A stretch of DNA of 64,000 nucleotides from Leptospira ilyithenensis (GTDB lineage Bacteria > Spirochaetota > Leptospiria > Leptospirales > Leptospiraceae): assembly GCF_004771005.1 (NCBI RefSeq), contig NZ_RQHV01000042.1:310001-374000 (forward strand), read 5' to 3'. The translations under genes were made by a program, and so were the position numbers. The notes below the pieces were generated by a model that saw only the letters and a list, made by a program, of their open reading frames with translations, had not been told where the DNA came from and ran no database searches. Below, in pieces: positions 55,001 to 62,622 of the stretch (position 1 is the first letter of the stretch; each line of letters starts with the position of its first letter).

Positions 55001-55294
55001 CGGAAACCGAAAGAAAAACTGCCCGAAGTGTACGATACCGAAAAGAATCAGTCCCCCCGTCAACCAGCGATGGTAAGCTGCAATAGGATGGTAGTAAAAT
55101 GCAGCGACAAAGTAACCCAACTGAAATAAAGAGAGGTAAACGCAGGCAAGGCCTAACTGTTTTGTGGCGGGAGTTTTGTCTCTTAAGGTGAGAAAGAAGG
55201 TCGCTAAAATGCCTGTCAGGACGGTGACTATGAGACTTCCGAAGGTATAGTAGTTGGTTAATACGTGTTCAGTGGAGAAAATATTTTCAGTCAT
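52067..55294 (-). CDS. Multidomain membrane SpoIIE phosphatase with HAMP and TPR
   Basis: 1075 aa. Order: N-terminal membrane region of seven helices (about 15-240), another helix at ~247-266, a periplasmic domain (~270-510), a helix at ~515-535 (LVILAIVLVVLLVIFPLFF), HAMP linker (~535-590), coiled coil (~590-630), PP2C/SpoIIE domain (~650-880), and about four TPRs (~940-1070). Metal aspartates are kept in TGDLGGDICI, VMNGDAMGKS, IGSDGRDDI and TDDISMMS. It is a sensor phosphatase for STAS-type partners, with TPRs offering a docking surface. Single gene between two hairpins; no kinase or STAS gene adjacent. Confidence 0.9.
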   Translation of the reverse strand: MTENIFSTEHVLTNYYTFGSLIVTVLTGILATFFLTLRDKTPATKQLGLACVYLSLFQLGYFVAAFYYHPIAAYHRWLTGGLILFGIVHFGQFFFRFPNDADKKMADMFLYIMYAVASIVVLWFFYQTFISEKKYHFTAHHWDFNAEGASKILGIFIVGFSFITFVFLPGYRLYKMEKGKRKALLAMVLAGLIAAIVPNVTNVMSRDGAMERSTYLTALVLLFTLAFFSITIVFINTSNERTTFMVKIVGISFVTMLLVMQTFSYLVDQEKEAAYDNATIQKTLRALEGGEQAKDIVFILEYDVASQSLRKKHYPESMSLDLPLVQADLYNTYLYKEIASLDSTGYRKALIGILNKAPSYFEGYKNSILAHLEENVSLDNQELKESVNLLVEKLNKRTFINTNKLTDINASNFCEEGTSYIQKVKNVDTFRDSILKHIDNCQWDGKEISGKDLKLEFLKYFRYFKPDLTRHYRQDLDGLSHYVAYIAYDAKKKINYEVGYYYKDYRAYMHKSARLELVILAIVLVVLLVIFPLFFRATLVNPLYSLLSGVEKVNQGNLEVEIPIQVNDEIGYLAESFNGMVTSIRDARRELQDYAENLEAKVKERTKELQEKMDEIHKLKVQQDGDYFLTSLLAKPLFFNANKSTNIKSDFFVHQKKTFEFRNKTGDLGGDICITGNLKLGKPDDFRRFTMVMNGDAMGKSMQGAGGSLVMGVVMNSIIARSAGNKRILNRTPEEWLTDVYEEVNSVFKSFSGTMVISATVMLIDDETGKIWYFNAEHPFSILYRDGKASFIETELKLRKLGLDSEYPFEVQTFQLLAGDNLIIGSDGRDDIDLTPDEDVRTINEDEFQVLKYIEQANGDIYKVEALIKESGEITDDISMMSIIFKDDKAGIARQNDDNSIMDAPVDEYFEPQSEDWDKTLTTSGAFEEGKNFYQNGEIERAISVMKKAFLSDSSNQKLNKFLGLVSYKGKDYDVAAKVLTEFLRENETVSEYWYYLAMSEKKLGNYEGALKAAQEALKLDPENFQNLINLADVSRLMGNVDRALTYVTRAQGIDPDNKNVVKLTKLLDKATSLN

Positions 55295-55375
55295 AATGGG
55301 GGACTTCTATAAGTGGGGGATATCCTGCAAAATCGTAACAAAATTACATCGTAAAGCAATACATTTTCAATAGAA

Positions 55376-55408
55376 AAGACATTTGGGTGCAGTGCACCAA
55401 AATGTCTT
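55376..55408 (-). terminator. 33-nt near-perfect palindrome, probable terminator of rlpA
   Basis: Arms AAGACATTTGGGTGCA and TGCACCAAAATGTCTT pair with one mismatch around a single G. On the minus strand the second arm runs into TTTTCTATTG, compatible with a transcription terminator for the RlpA gene ending at 55441. It also lies upstream of the start of the SpoIIE gene (55294) on the same strand, where it could separate the two transcripts. The very tight loop is unusual. Confidence 0.7.
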
Positions 55409-55440
55409 GGTTGGATTCTAGGGATAGGATGTTTCTTCGA

Positions 55441-56346
55441 TTACTTATTAGGAATAAAGCAATCAATCCCATCGTATTTTAAACGTGTTTTGAGAGACTC
55501 CGCCTTAGTTCGATCGGAAAAATCTCCTACTTGGACCACGTATTTGCCCTCTCGCGGATAAACAAAAACCGACTGCTTATAATCCGTTTTTAAAGTTTCC
55601 TTATATTTGAGAGCTCTTTCCTGTTCGTTGAACACACCGACTTGCACCGTATAACCTTTTGGGTTTTGTGAAGAAGCGGGTGGTTTGGAAGTCAGATTTC
55701 CAGGTTTCACGGGAGTCAATTTTTCCGGTTTGGCGGGAACATCATCTAAAAGTTCCGTATCATCCAAATCGGCACCGTCCAGATCTTCGCTCACCGATTC
55801 TCCTTTTTTGAGAACTCGGATTCCTACTTTGGTAATCCCTTTGTCTTTGAATTCTAGAAGCTCTGCCGTTTTTTCGGAAACATCTACGATTCTTTCATCT
55901 ACAAAGGGCCCTCGGTCATTGATGCGAACGACAGCTTCTTTATTATTTTCTAAATTTTGAATCTTGACCAGAGAACCGATGGGCAACGTTCTGTGTGCTC
56001 CCGTCAGTTTCATTCGATCGAAAGGTTCTCCACTTGCAGTCGGTCTTCCCTGGAACTTTTGACCATACCAGGAAGAGAGTCCTACTTCATCAAAACTCCC
56101 CGAAGCATTTGCTTTTTTCTCAGGCAATGCCAAACCTTCTCCCGTAGATTTAGGTTTAGAATCTAAATCATCCAGGATGGATTTGGTGACGGCTTCGTCT
56201 GAGGAAGCTGTGGATCTATTTTTCTGCGATCTTTCGAAAAATATATCTTCCGGATCGCCGGAAGCACTGTAATTTCTTCGTGTGGCTTCTGTGGAAGAAC
56301 ACGAAATAAGGCATAATACTACTGAAAAGAATATCAGTTTTTGCAT
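55441..56346 (-). CDS. rlpA: RlpA-like lipoprotein with SPOR domain
   Basis: 301 aa. Lipobox VVLCLISC. A disordered Ser/Lys-rich segment leads to a double-psi beta-barrel domain (about 88-175): GLSSWYGQKFQGRPTASGE, LTGAHRTLPIGSLVKI, VRINDRGPFVDERIVDVS, with the His and Asp of RlpA lytic transglycosylases present. The C-terminal SPOR domain (about 230-301: GYTVQVGVFNEQERAL, YVVQVGDFSDRTKAESL) binds denuded peptidoglycan at the division site. Role in septal peptidoglycan separation is expected. Confidence 0.93.
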   Translation of the reverse strand: MQKLIFFSVVLCLISCSSTEATRRNYSASGDPEDIFFERSQKNRSTASSDEAVTKSILDDLDSKPKSTGEGLALPEKKANASGSFDEVGLSSWYGQKFQGRPTASGEPFDRMKLTGAHRTLPIGSLVKIQNLENNKEAVVRINDRGPFVDERIVDVSEKTAELLEFKDKGITKVGIRVLKKGESVSEDLDGADLDDTELLDDVPAKPEKLTPVKPGNLTSKPPASSQNPKGYTVQVGVFNEQERALKYKETLKTDYKQSVFVYPREGKYVVQVGDFSDRTKAESLKTRLKYDGIDCFIPNK

Positions 56347-56454
56347 AACTATCCCCTTCTTTTGGAATCTATAGAAAGTTTCGGAGAGTTTTTCGATTCT
56401 CCTTTACATTTTTCTTTGCTGGTAATGGTTTTTCTGATTCGATAAGATTCTATA

Positions 56455-57351
56455 ATGGGCGCCGAAGGATTACAATCTTGGTTCAATGATGCGGTTCGAC
56501 TGGAAAAATCAGGTCAGTCGGCGGAAGCGAAACGTTTGTATGAAAAAATCATTCAGGAAGATTCCGCTTATTATCTCGCCTATCAAAATTTAGGCGTGAT
56601 TTATGTGAAAGAGAATGATCATGTGCGGGCGACTCAGTTTTTTTCCCAAGCGGTTAAAATCCATCCCGATTTCAAAAATTGTTACAATATCGCCGTTTCC
56701 TTCTTTCGTTTGAAAGAATTGGAAAAATCAATTCACTTCTTAAAACAGGCGTTAAAGTTTGAAAAGAAGTTCGTTTTGGCGCATCTATTACTAGCACAGA
56801 TTTATCAAATCAATGAAAATGATGAAAAGACGGAAGTGTATCTTACCAATGTGGTGAAGATTGATCCGAACCACAAAACGGCATTAGGAGGGCTGGCTAT
56901 GTTCTATTACGAAAGGAATCGTTATCCGGAAAGTTTGAAAATGTTGGAAAGGTATCTTTTGCTTTATCCGGGCAATTCGCAGTTGAGACTGATCCAATCT
57001 GATATTTTGGCGAAACAGGGAAATTACAAAGCCTCTGCCACTCTTCTCACGGAGATAGCAACACATGATTCCGGATTTGTTTCTTTTAACCAAACCTTGG
57101 AAAAGGCATGGGGAGAAGAAGATGCTTTGGCAAAGGAAAGTTTGCATCGAATTCAAGGGAACGCTAAGAAGAAACTAAAGGAATTCAAAACCAAATTGGA
57201 ACTTTCCCGCGAAAACCCGGAAGAATTTTTACCTCCTGACCCCCAGGAAGCTATGGATTTGAGTTTGCTTTATCTATTTAACGGAAATCCGGAAAAAGCG
57301 ATGCAGTATTTGGTATTTGCTCAAAAGATGAAGGAAAATACAGAAACTTAA
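56455..57351 (+). CDS. TPR-repeat protein
   Basis: 298 aa with at least five tetratricopeptide repeats in the first ~200 residues (e.g. AYYLAYQNLGVIYVKENDHV, NCYNIAVSFFRLKELEKSIH, HKTALGGLAMFYYERNRYPE). No signal peptide. TPRs form a scaffold for protein contacts; the partner is unknown. It ends 9 bases before the TPR lipoprotein gene, probably its operon partner. Confidence 0.85.
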   Translation: MGAEGLQSWFNDAVRLEKSGQSAEAKRLYEKIIQEDSAYYLAYQNLGVIYVKENDHVRATQFFSQAVKIHPDFKNCYNIAVSFFRLKELEKSIHFLKQALKFEKKFVLAHLLLAQIYQINENDEKTEVYLTNVVKIDPNHKTALGGLAMFYYERNRYPESLKMLERYLLLYPGNSQLRLIQSDILAKQGNYKASATLLTEIATHDSGFVSFNQTLEKAWGEEDALAKESLHRIQGNAKKKLKEFKTKLELSRENPEEFLPPDPQEAMDLSLLYLFNGNPEKAMQYLVFAQKMKENTET

Positions 57352-57360
57352 GGTTTGTTT

Positions 57361-58275
57361 TTGAAAAATACCCTTCTTCTTTTCGTTCTATTCAGTTCCA
57401 GTTTTTGTTCTTACTCCGTCCGAAACCAGGAGGCTTTGGAATCGGATCAGAAGTTTATAAAACTGAGTGAAACGGATCCTGCTTTCCGCTGCAATCAGGA
57501 GTCTCTCCATTATGCTAGAAAAGGCGATCTGAACCGGGCGGAGCTGGCTTGGGACGGTTGCGCAAAAGAATTTTTTCAGAGCTACCAAATCCACCTAAAT
57601 AGGCTTAGGTTTTATTATGTTTTGGAAGAATACGAAATTATTAAGAGAAAAATCGAATCGGATTCCCCTGCCAGGAATTCTCCGGTTTATACAAAAATAG
57701 TACAAGAGTTATACGATACTTTGCGTTGGGAAGAAAGGGTCATTGTCCTCGATGCTCTTTCCCGGGTCAGAGGTTGGGAATTGTATTCTTATGAAGAATT
57801 GGCAAATTATTATCTCCATCAGGGAAATTTTCCCTTCGCCGAATCCTATTACAACCAAGTATTGGAAATCAATCCGTTCCATGAAGACGCACTTTTCGGG
57901 ATGACGGAAATTCAAACTCATAATGAGAAATGGTATTCCGTTTTGGATTATGGAAAGTCTTTGGTAGTCGCTGCTAAAAAAAATAAAGATTTTCATTATT
58001 TTTTACTGAAAGCCAATTATGAATTGGGGCGTTATGCGGAAGGGCTTAAATGGGTTGAGAATGCCTCGGACAAAGAAAAATCGCAAATCTCGTTTTTAGA
58101 AGTTTGGCGGGATTTGCTTCTGCTTTCCAAAGATAAACCCAATTGGAATCCTCTTCTTCCTTATTACCGAAAAGCGGTCGCAGAAGGTTATGCGGTTCCG
58201 GAATCCGTTTTTTTTCCTACTTTGGATGCTTCGGGACGGGAAGCGAGAAAAGCAATTCGAACGGGAAGAGAATAG
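57361..58275 (+). CDS. TPR-like lipoprotein
   Basis: 304 aa from TTG 57361, chosen because AAGG lies eight bases upstream and it gives the signal peptide MKNTLLLFVLFSSSFC with the lipobox Cys at 16. The mature part is helical with TPR-type pairs (YSYEELANYYLHQGNFPFAES, HYFLLKANYELGRYAEGLKW). Likely an envelope scaffold. Paired with the upstream cytoplasmic TPR gene. Confidence 0.78.
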   Translation: MKNTLLLFVLFSSSFCSYSVRNQEALESDQKFIKLSETDPAFRCNQESLHYARKGDLNRAELAWDGCAKEFFQSYQIHLNRLRFYYVLEEYEIIKRKIESDSPARNSPVYTKIVQELYDTLRWEERVIVLDALSRVRGWELYSYEELANYYLHQGNFPFAESYYNQVLEINPFHEDALFGMTEIQTHNEKWYSVLDYGKSLVVAAKKNKDFHYFLLKANYELGRYAEGLKWVENASDKEKSQISFLEVWRDLLLLSKDKPNWNPLLPYYRKAVAEGYAVPESVFFPTLDASGREARKAIRTGRE

Positions 58276-58377
58276 TGGACAAAGATTCGAGCATTGGCGT
58301 GATTTTAGGCTACAAATTATCTGTGTTATCGTTTTGTATTGTAAGGACTTACCTCGCGTGCCATTTGTACTTAACAA

Positions 58378-58466
58378 CTGACAAGTGGTCTTGTGACATA
58401 ATCAGCATCGTTCTTTATGACAAAAACATTGACAAATAGTATGTGATATTTGACGATAAATTTGTC
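58378..58466 (+). promoter_or_regulatory. Inverted repeats before the Fic gene
   Basis: Two palindromes in an AT-rich stretch: ACAAG-TGGT-CTTGT at about 58381-58394, and TGACAAAT at about 58431 paired with ATTTGTCA just before the ATG at 58467. A further ATTTGAC lies between them. Such sites could bind a regulator, possibly the Fic protein's own C-terminal winged-helix-like region. No clear -10/-35 pair is assigned. Confidence 0.4.
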
Positions 58467-59651
58467 ATGCCGCGTTCTGATTCCCATAGATTCATTTCAT
58501 TTAGAAAAACGTGGTCAATCAATGATGATGCTTGGTTTAAATTAGGGCAGAGCAAGTCGTTAATCAAAGCGATCTCCAGCACACCGTTGATGCCGTCGTA
58601 CCGGTCAAAAATCTATTCAGTAAATTTGATTAAAGGCGCTCTTGCAACGACGGCAATTGAAGGAAATACTTTATCGGAAGAAGAGATAGCATTGATTCAT
58701 CAAGGGAGATCTTTGTCAGCATCGAAACAATATATGGAAATCGAAGTAAGGAATGTTTTAACAGCGCTGAATACACTTCGAGACAGGATTGTCATAGATT
58801 GTAATACGCAACTTTTAAACCAAAATCTAATCAAAGAGTTTCATCAATTAATAGGATCAGGTCTAGGAACAAACTTTGCCGCGATTCCTGGTGAGTTTCG
58901 TCGACACAATGTTACTGTAGGTCATGTCTATAGGGCACCTGATTATGGTGAAATAGAAAGTTTAATAAATTCATTTTGTGAATGGAGCAAGACCGAATTT
59001 CATTATGAAAGAGGACAAACATTTTCGACAGCAATTATTCAAGCTATCGTTTCCCATGTCTATATCGCATGGATACATCCTTTTGGAGATGGTAACGGTC
59101 GAACAGCTCGCTTGCTTGAATTTTATCTTTTGTTAAGGGCAGGAGTTCCTGATATTGCTGCTCATATACTATCGAATTTTTATAATGCGACTAGGAGTGA
59201 ATACTATCGACAGTTAGCTGAAACTTCGAAAAATGGAGGTGATCTAACACAATTTATTAATTACGCCTTGCAAGGTTTTAAGGATGGTCTACAAGAAGTA
59301 TTTAATATTGTAAACCAGAGCCAAATAGAACAGGCTTGGAAAAATTACGTAAATGAAGTTTTTCACACTAGTGTTTACTCCGGAAAATCCGACCCAGTAA
59401 ATAAAAGACGCTTATCCTTGATACTTTCCATGGAACTTGAAAATGAATATACTCTTGAAGAAATTTCCGAAACGAACGATGCCATCAGACTTCATTATGT
59501 AGGCAAGTCAAAACGAACCCTACAAAGGGATATAGAGTCCTTACTTGATATGAAGCTGATTTCCAAAACAGAGAATGATCGTTTTAAAGCAAATTCTCAA
59601 ATTCTAACGGGAACATTGCCTGCCTCCGTAAAAGGTAGAGATATTATATGA
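58467..59651 (+). CDS. Fic family AMP-transferase-like protein, class II
   Basis: 394 aa from ATG 58467; an in-frame GTG at 58443 is an alternative and neither has a clear ribosome site. The Fic core motif is HPFGDGNGRTAR, complete, with catalytic His. The inhibitory helix (S/T)xxxE(G/N) is TTAIEGN upstream, making it a class II enzyme that regulates itself. The C-terminal ~100 residues look like a winged helix (EYTLEEISETNDAIR, SKRTLQRDIESLLDMKLISK). It would transfer AMP to protein hydroxyls. The gene is noticeably more AT-rich than its neighbours and stands alone, which suggests acquisition. Confidence 0.92.
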   Translation: MPRSDSHRFISFRKTWSINDDAWFKLGQSKSLIKAISSTPLMPSYRSKIYSVNLIKGALATTAIEGNTLSEEEIALIHQGRSLSASKQYMEIEVRNVLTALNTLRDRIVIDCNTQLLNQNLIKEFHQLIGSGLGTNFAAIPGEFRRHNVTVGHVYRAPDYGEIESLINSFCEWSKTEFHYERGQTFSTAIIQAIVSHVYIAWIHPFGDGNGRTARLLEFYLLLRAGVPDIAAHILSNFYNATRSEYYRQLAETSKNGGDLTQFINYALQGFKDGLQEVFNIVNQSQIEQAWKNYVNEVFHTSVYSGKSDPVNKRRLSLILSMELENEYTLEEISETNDAIRLHYVGKSKRTLQRDIESLLDMKLISKTENDRFKANSQILTGTLPASVKGRDII

Positions 59652-59695
59652 TTTTCAAAAGTTACTCTCATAATCGGTTTTGAGTGGTCAGGTGT

Positions 59696-60514
59696 TCATC
59701 TTTCCAACATCCCCCAAATCTTTTTTGCCTGAGTCAGTTTCAAAACGTCATGAGTTCGGATCAGGGGCACTTTCTTTTGGAGTAAATAGATCTCAGTAGT
59801 AAGAGTAGGCATTTCCCTTTCCTTCGGAGGTAAACCGCCTAACACGTTTCCTAAAAAGGATTTTCGGGAAACGCCTAACATCAATCGGGGAAACTCGGAT
59901 AAAATTTGGTCGATGTTACGAAGCACCGTGAAGGACAGTTCGGGATCTTCTCCCAGGAAAAATCCCATCCCGGGATCAAAATAGATCCGTTCTTCTGCAA
60001 TTCCCCAGGAAGTAAGTTCGGATTTTCGGTCCCGAAAGAAATTCAGTATAGTAGGTACCACATTTTCAGGTGTGAGTTCTGATTTTTCCTTCGCAATACC
60101 AAGAGTATGCGAGTGCATCACTATGAGTTTTGTTTCACTTCGCGCAAGGAAAACATCCCGTAAGATGGGTTTTGCATCCGGGTGAGTGAATCCTGTGATG
60201 TCGTTCAGTATCTGAGTGCCTGCTTCCAAAGCCTTGGCCTGTACATTCGGACGGAAACTGTCTACGCTAGTGGGCACTCCCAATGAGACAAAATGGCGAA
60301 GTGTAGGTTCGATCCTTTCCCATTCGGATTCTTCTGAAACGAGAGCGGATTTTACATTGGAAGATTGTCCGGAAATATCCAAATAATCGGCTCCGTCATT
60401 TCGCAATTTCTGCCCTTGTTTGATGGCTGATCCTGGATCTAAGAATTGGCCCCCATCCGAAAAGGAATCGGTTGTTATATTGAGAATTCCGAAGATTTGA
60501 CTCATTGGATTCAT
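59696..60514 (-). CDS. Dihydropteroate synthase-like protein
   Basis: 272 aa from ATG 60514; the frame extends to 60541 but without a better start. DHPS landmarks: GILNITTDSFSDGG (loop 1), LNDITGF, FDPGMGFF, GVSRKSFLG and RTHDV at the end. Loop 2, normally DIGGESTRPG, here reads LDISGQSSNVKS, so the conserved Arg and Gly-Glu of the p-aminobenzoate/pterin loop are lost. It may be the folate-pathway folP, with altered substrate loop, or a paralogue with a new function. No other folate-synthesis gene is adjacent. Confidence 0.8.
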   Translation of the reverse strand: MNPMSQIFGILNITTDSFSDGGQFLDPGSAIKQGQKLRNDGADYLDISGQSSNVKSALVSEESEWERIEPTLRHFVSLGVPTSVDSFRPNVQAKALEAGTQILNDITGFTHPDAKPILRDVFLARSETKLIVMHSHTLGIAKEKSELTPENVVPTILNFFRDRKSELTSWGIAEERIYFDPGMGFFLGEDPELSFTVLRNIDQILSEFPRLMLGVSRKSFLGNVLGGLPPKEREMPTLTTEIYLLQKKVPLIRTHDVLKLTQAKKIWGMLER

Positions 60515-60602
60515 TTCAAATGCTAAGGCGGAAGGTGACAAATCCTTCTTTTTTACCTTGGCAGAAATTTCCCTTAAACCGATAGAATGAAGGAAGAGCC
60601 AA

Positions 60603-62621
60603 ATGAAACGATACTTTTTTCTATTACCCCTTTTTGGTCTCGCTCTCTGGGCCCAACCTCTCCCGAAAGTGAAAGATGTTCGCTTTAATCAACCTCTGAA
60701 TACTCAAAATGTGGAATACAATCCCATTATCTCCCCTTCGGGAAAGTATTTGGTGTTTCAATCCAATCGTCCCGGTGGGGAAGGCGGTATGGACATTTGG
60801 ATTTCTGAAAATAAAAGTTTTCCGGACCGGATGAAATACCCGGAATGGGACGCACCTAAAAATTTTCGTGAATTGAATACTCCGAATTTTGAAGGAATGT
60901 TTTCGATACTTTTCGATGAAGACGAAAAACCGTACGAACTGTACTTTACTTCCGTAAGAAATAAAGATGCAAACGACCCTAAAAAAAATAGGGAAGGATA
61001 CGACGGATTAAATATATATTATACAAAAATCAATCATAGAACCGGACTTTGGTCGGCCCCCGTCGCTTTAAACGAAATCAATTCCAGTTTCGAAGACAAA
61101 ATGCCTGCGATATCACCTGATGGTTGTTCAATGATATTTTCTTCCAACCGTCCGGGAGGTAGAGGCGGTTACGATCTTTGGATTTCCAAAAGAAATCCCT
61201 TAACCGTTCCTGAAATAAAACAACCAAACTTGGATAAGCCGAGTCTTTTTTGCAGGGATGGAATTTGGCAAAAACCTATTGCTTTGGGTGATGTTATCAA
61301 TTCCAAGGATGATGAAATCAGTCCTTCCTACCATTGGGATGGAAATCGGATTTATTTTAGTTCCAATAGGGAAGATAAAAATAAAAAATTCAGTTTTTAT
61401 TTTTCAGAAATGAATTTGGAAACAGCGTTGTTTCAAAAACCGGAAATTCTAGGTTCTCCTTTTAACACCAAACAAGGTTTAAGTGCGGATTCCACCGGTT
61501 ATCCTTTCGATACTCCTGCGGATTATTCCACTTATAGTTTATGGGAAGAAAGTGATAATGAAGGGATTTCCGTCACTCATGATGATCTTTGGTTTTATTT
61601 TTCTTCCAACCGTCCGGGAGGAGAAGGTCAATTTGATATTTATCGTACGCAAGTACCGGAAGATCTGAGAAGGTCTTATGAATTTTTATTTCGTGGTTTG
61701 GTTCTGGACGGATCGGAAGCAATCATGATCGGTTTGGATGCCACTTTAAAAATTTATGATGAAACCAAGCCGATTCAAATCATTACTTCCAAACGGATCG
61801 GAGGAGATTTGAGCAGTGAAGATTTGGAAAATTTCAGAACGGTTTTAAAAACAGGCAAACTTTATCGGGTGGAAGTTTCCTCGCCGGGATTTCATCCACA
61901 AGAACTACTGATTGATCTACGCGGGAATGTGGGGAAAAATAAAGAACAATACTCTCGTATCGTTTTACAACCGATTCGTCCTGTAAAAGACGATCGCCCG
62001 AATAAAACCATCCAAGGAATTCGTTTTGTCGTAAAAGATAGAAAAACAGATCTGGTGATTCCCAATGCGGAAATTATTTACTTTGATGATTTGACCCGAA
62101 AGGGTAAGGTGATTATTTCCAAAGATAATACTTTCCATTTGGAAAAAGAACCTACGTATGCATTTGAAATTTTAGCAAAGGCAAAAGGTTATAAAGAAGA
62201 GACCTTCTTATATCCTGACACAGTGATCAAAGATATGGTAGGCAAAGAGACGGTATTGTATCTTAGAAATTTAAGCGATTTTGACGAACTGTACAATACC
62301 GTGATTTATTTTCCATTTAACGAACGATCGTTGCGTGTTGAAGATAAGAAAAGACTGGATTTGTTTGCGGATTATCTGATTCAGCATAAAAATGAAAAAG
62401 TGGAAATCGGCGGGCATACGGATAATGTGGGAAAACGGGAATATAATATCACTTTGAGTGAAGACAGAGCAAATTCGGTTTATCAATATCTTCGTGACAA
62501 AGGCGTAGCCAAAGAGAAAATGAAGATACAAGCATATTATTATTCGCAACCTATTTCTGATAATGAGACAGAAGAAGGCCGGGCTAGAAACAGACGGGTA
62601 AATTTCAAAAAAATAGACTGA
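60603..62621 (+). CDS. OmpA-family protein with PD40 beta-propeller repeats
   Basis: 672 aa; GGAAGAG precedes the ATG. Signal peptide ends LALWAQ. The propeller repeats share SPSGKYLVFQSNRPGGEGG, SPDGCSMIFSSNRPGGRGG, WDGNRIYFSSNRED and HDDLWFYFSSNRPGGEGQ (PD40/TolB-like blades) over about 40-370. A middle beta-rich part follows, and the C-terminal OmpA domain (about 555-672) has IYFPFNERSLR, IGGHTDNVGKREYN and SEDRANSVYQYLR, with the peptidoglycan-binding Asp and Arg. It would tie the outer membrane to peptidoglycan and present a propeller for protein contact. Adjacent to the PilZ-like gene. Confidence 0.92.
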   Translation: MKRYFFLLPLFGLALWAQPLPKVKDVRFNQPLNTQNVEYNPIISPSGKYLVFQSNRPGGEGGMDIWISENKSFPDRMKYPEWDAPKNFRELNTPNFEGMFSILFDEDEKPYELYFTSVRNKDANDPKKNREGYDGLNIYYTKINHRTGLWSAPVALNEINSSFEDKMPAISPDGCSMIFSSNRPGGRGGYDLWISKRNPLTVPEIKQPNLDKPSLFCRDGIWQKPIALGDVINSKDDEISPSYHWDGNRIYFSSNREDKNKKFSFYFSEMNLETALFQKPEILGSPFNTKQGLSADSTGYPFDTPADYSTYSLWEESDNEGISVTHDDLWFYFSSNRPGGEGQFDIYRTQVPEDLRRSYEFLFRGLVLDGSEAIMIGLDATLKIYDETKPIQIITSKRIGGDLSSEDLENFRTVLKTGKLYRVEVSSPGFHPQELLIDLRGNVGKNKEQYSRIVLQPIRPVKDDRPNKTIQGIRFVVKDRKTDLVIPNAEIIYFDDLTRKGKVIISKDNTFHLEKEPTYAFEILAKAKGYKEETFLYPDTVIKDMVGKETVLYLRNLSDFDELYNTVIYFPFNERSLRVEDKKRLDLFADYLIQHKNEKVEIGGHTDNVGKREYNITLSEDRANSVYQYLRDKGVAKEKMKIQAYYYSQPISDNETEEGRARNRRVNFKKID

Positions 62622-62622
62622 T

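Noticed and set aside
58443..59651. Toxin-antitoxin pair
   Set aside because: No small partner gene (FicA-like) is visible before or after; the inhibitory helix is within the protein.
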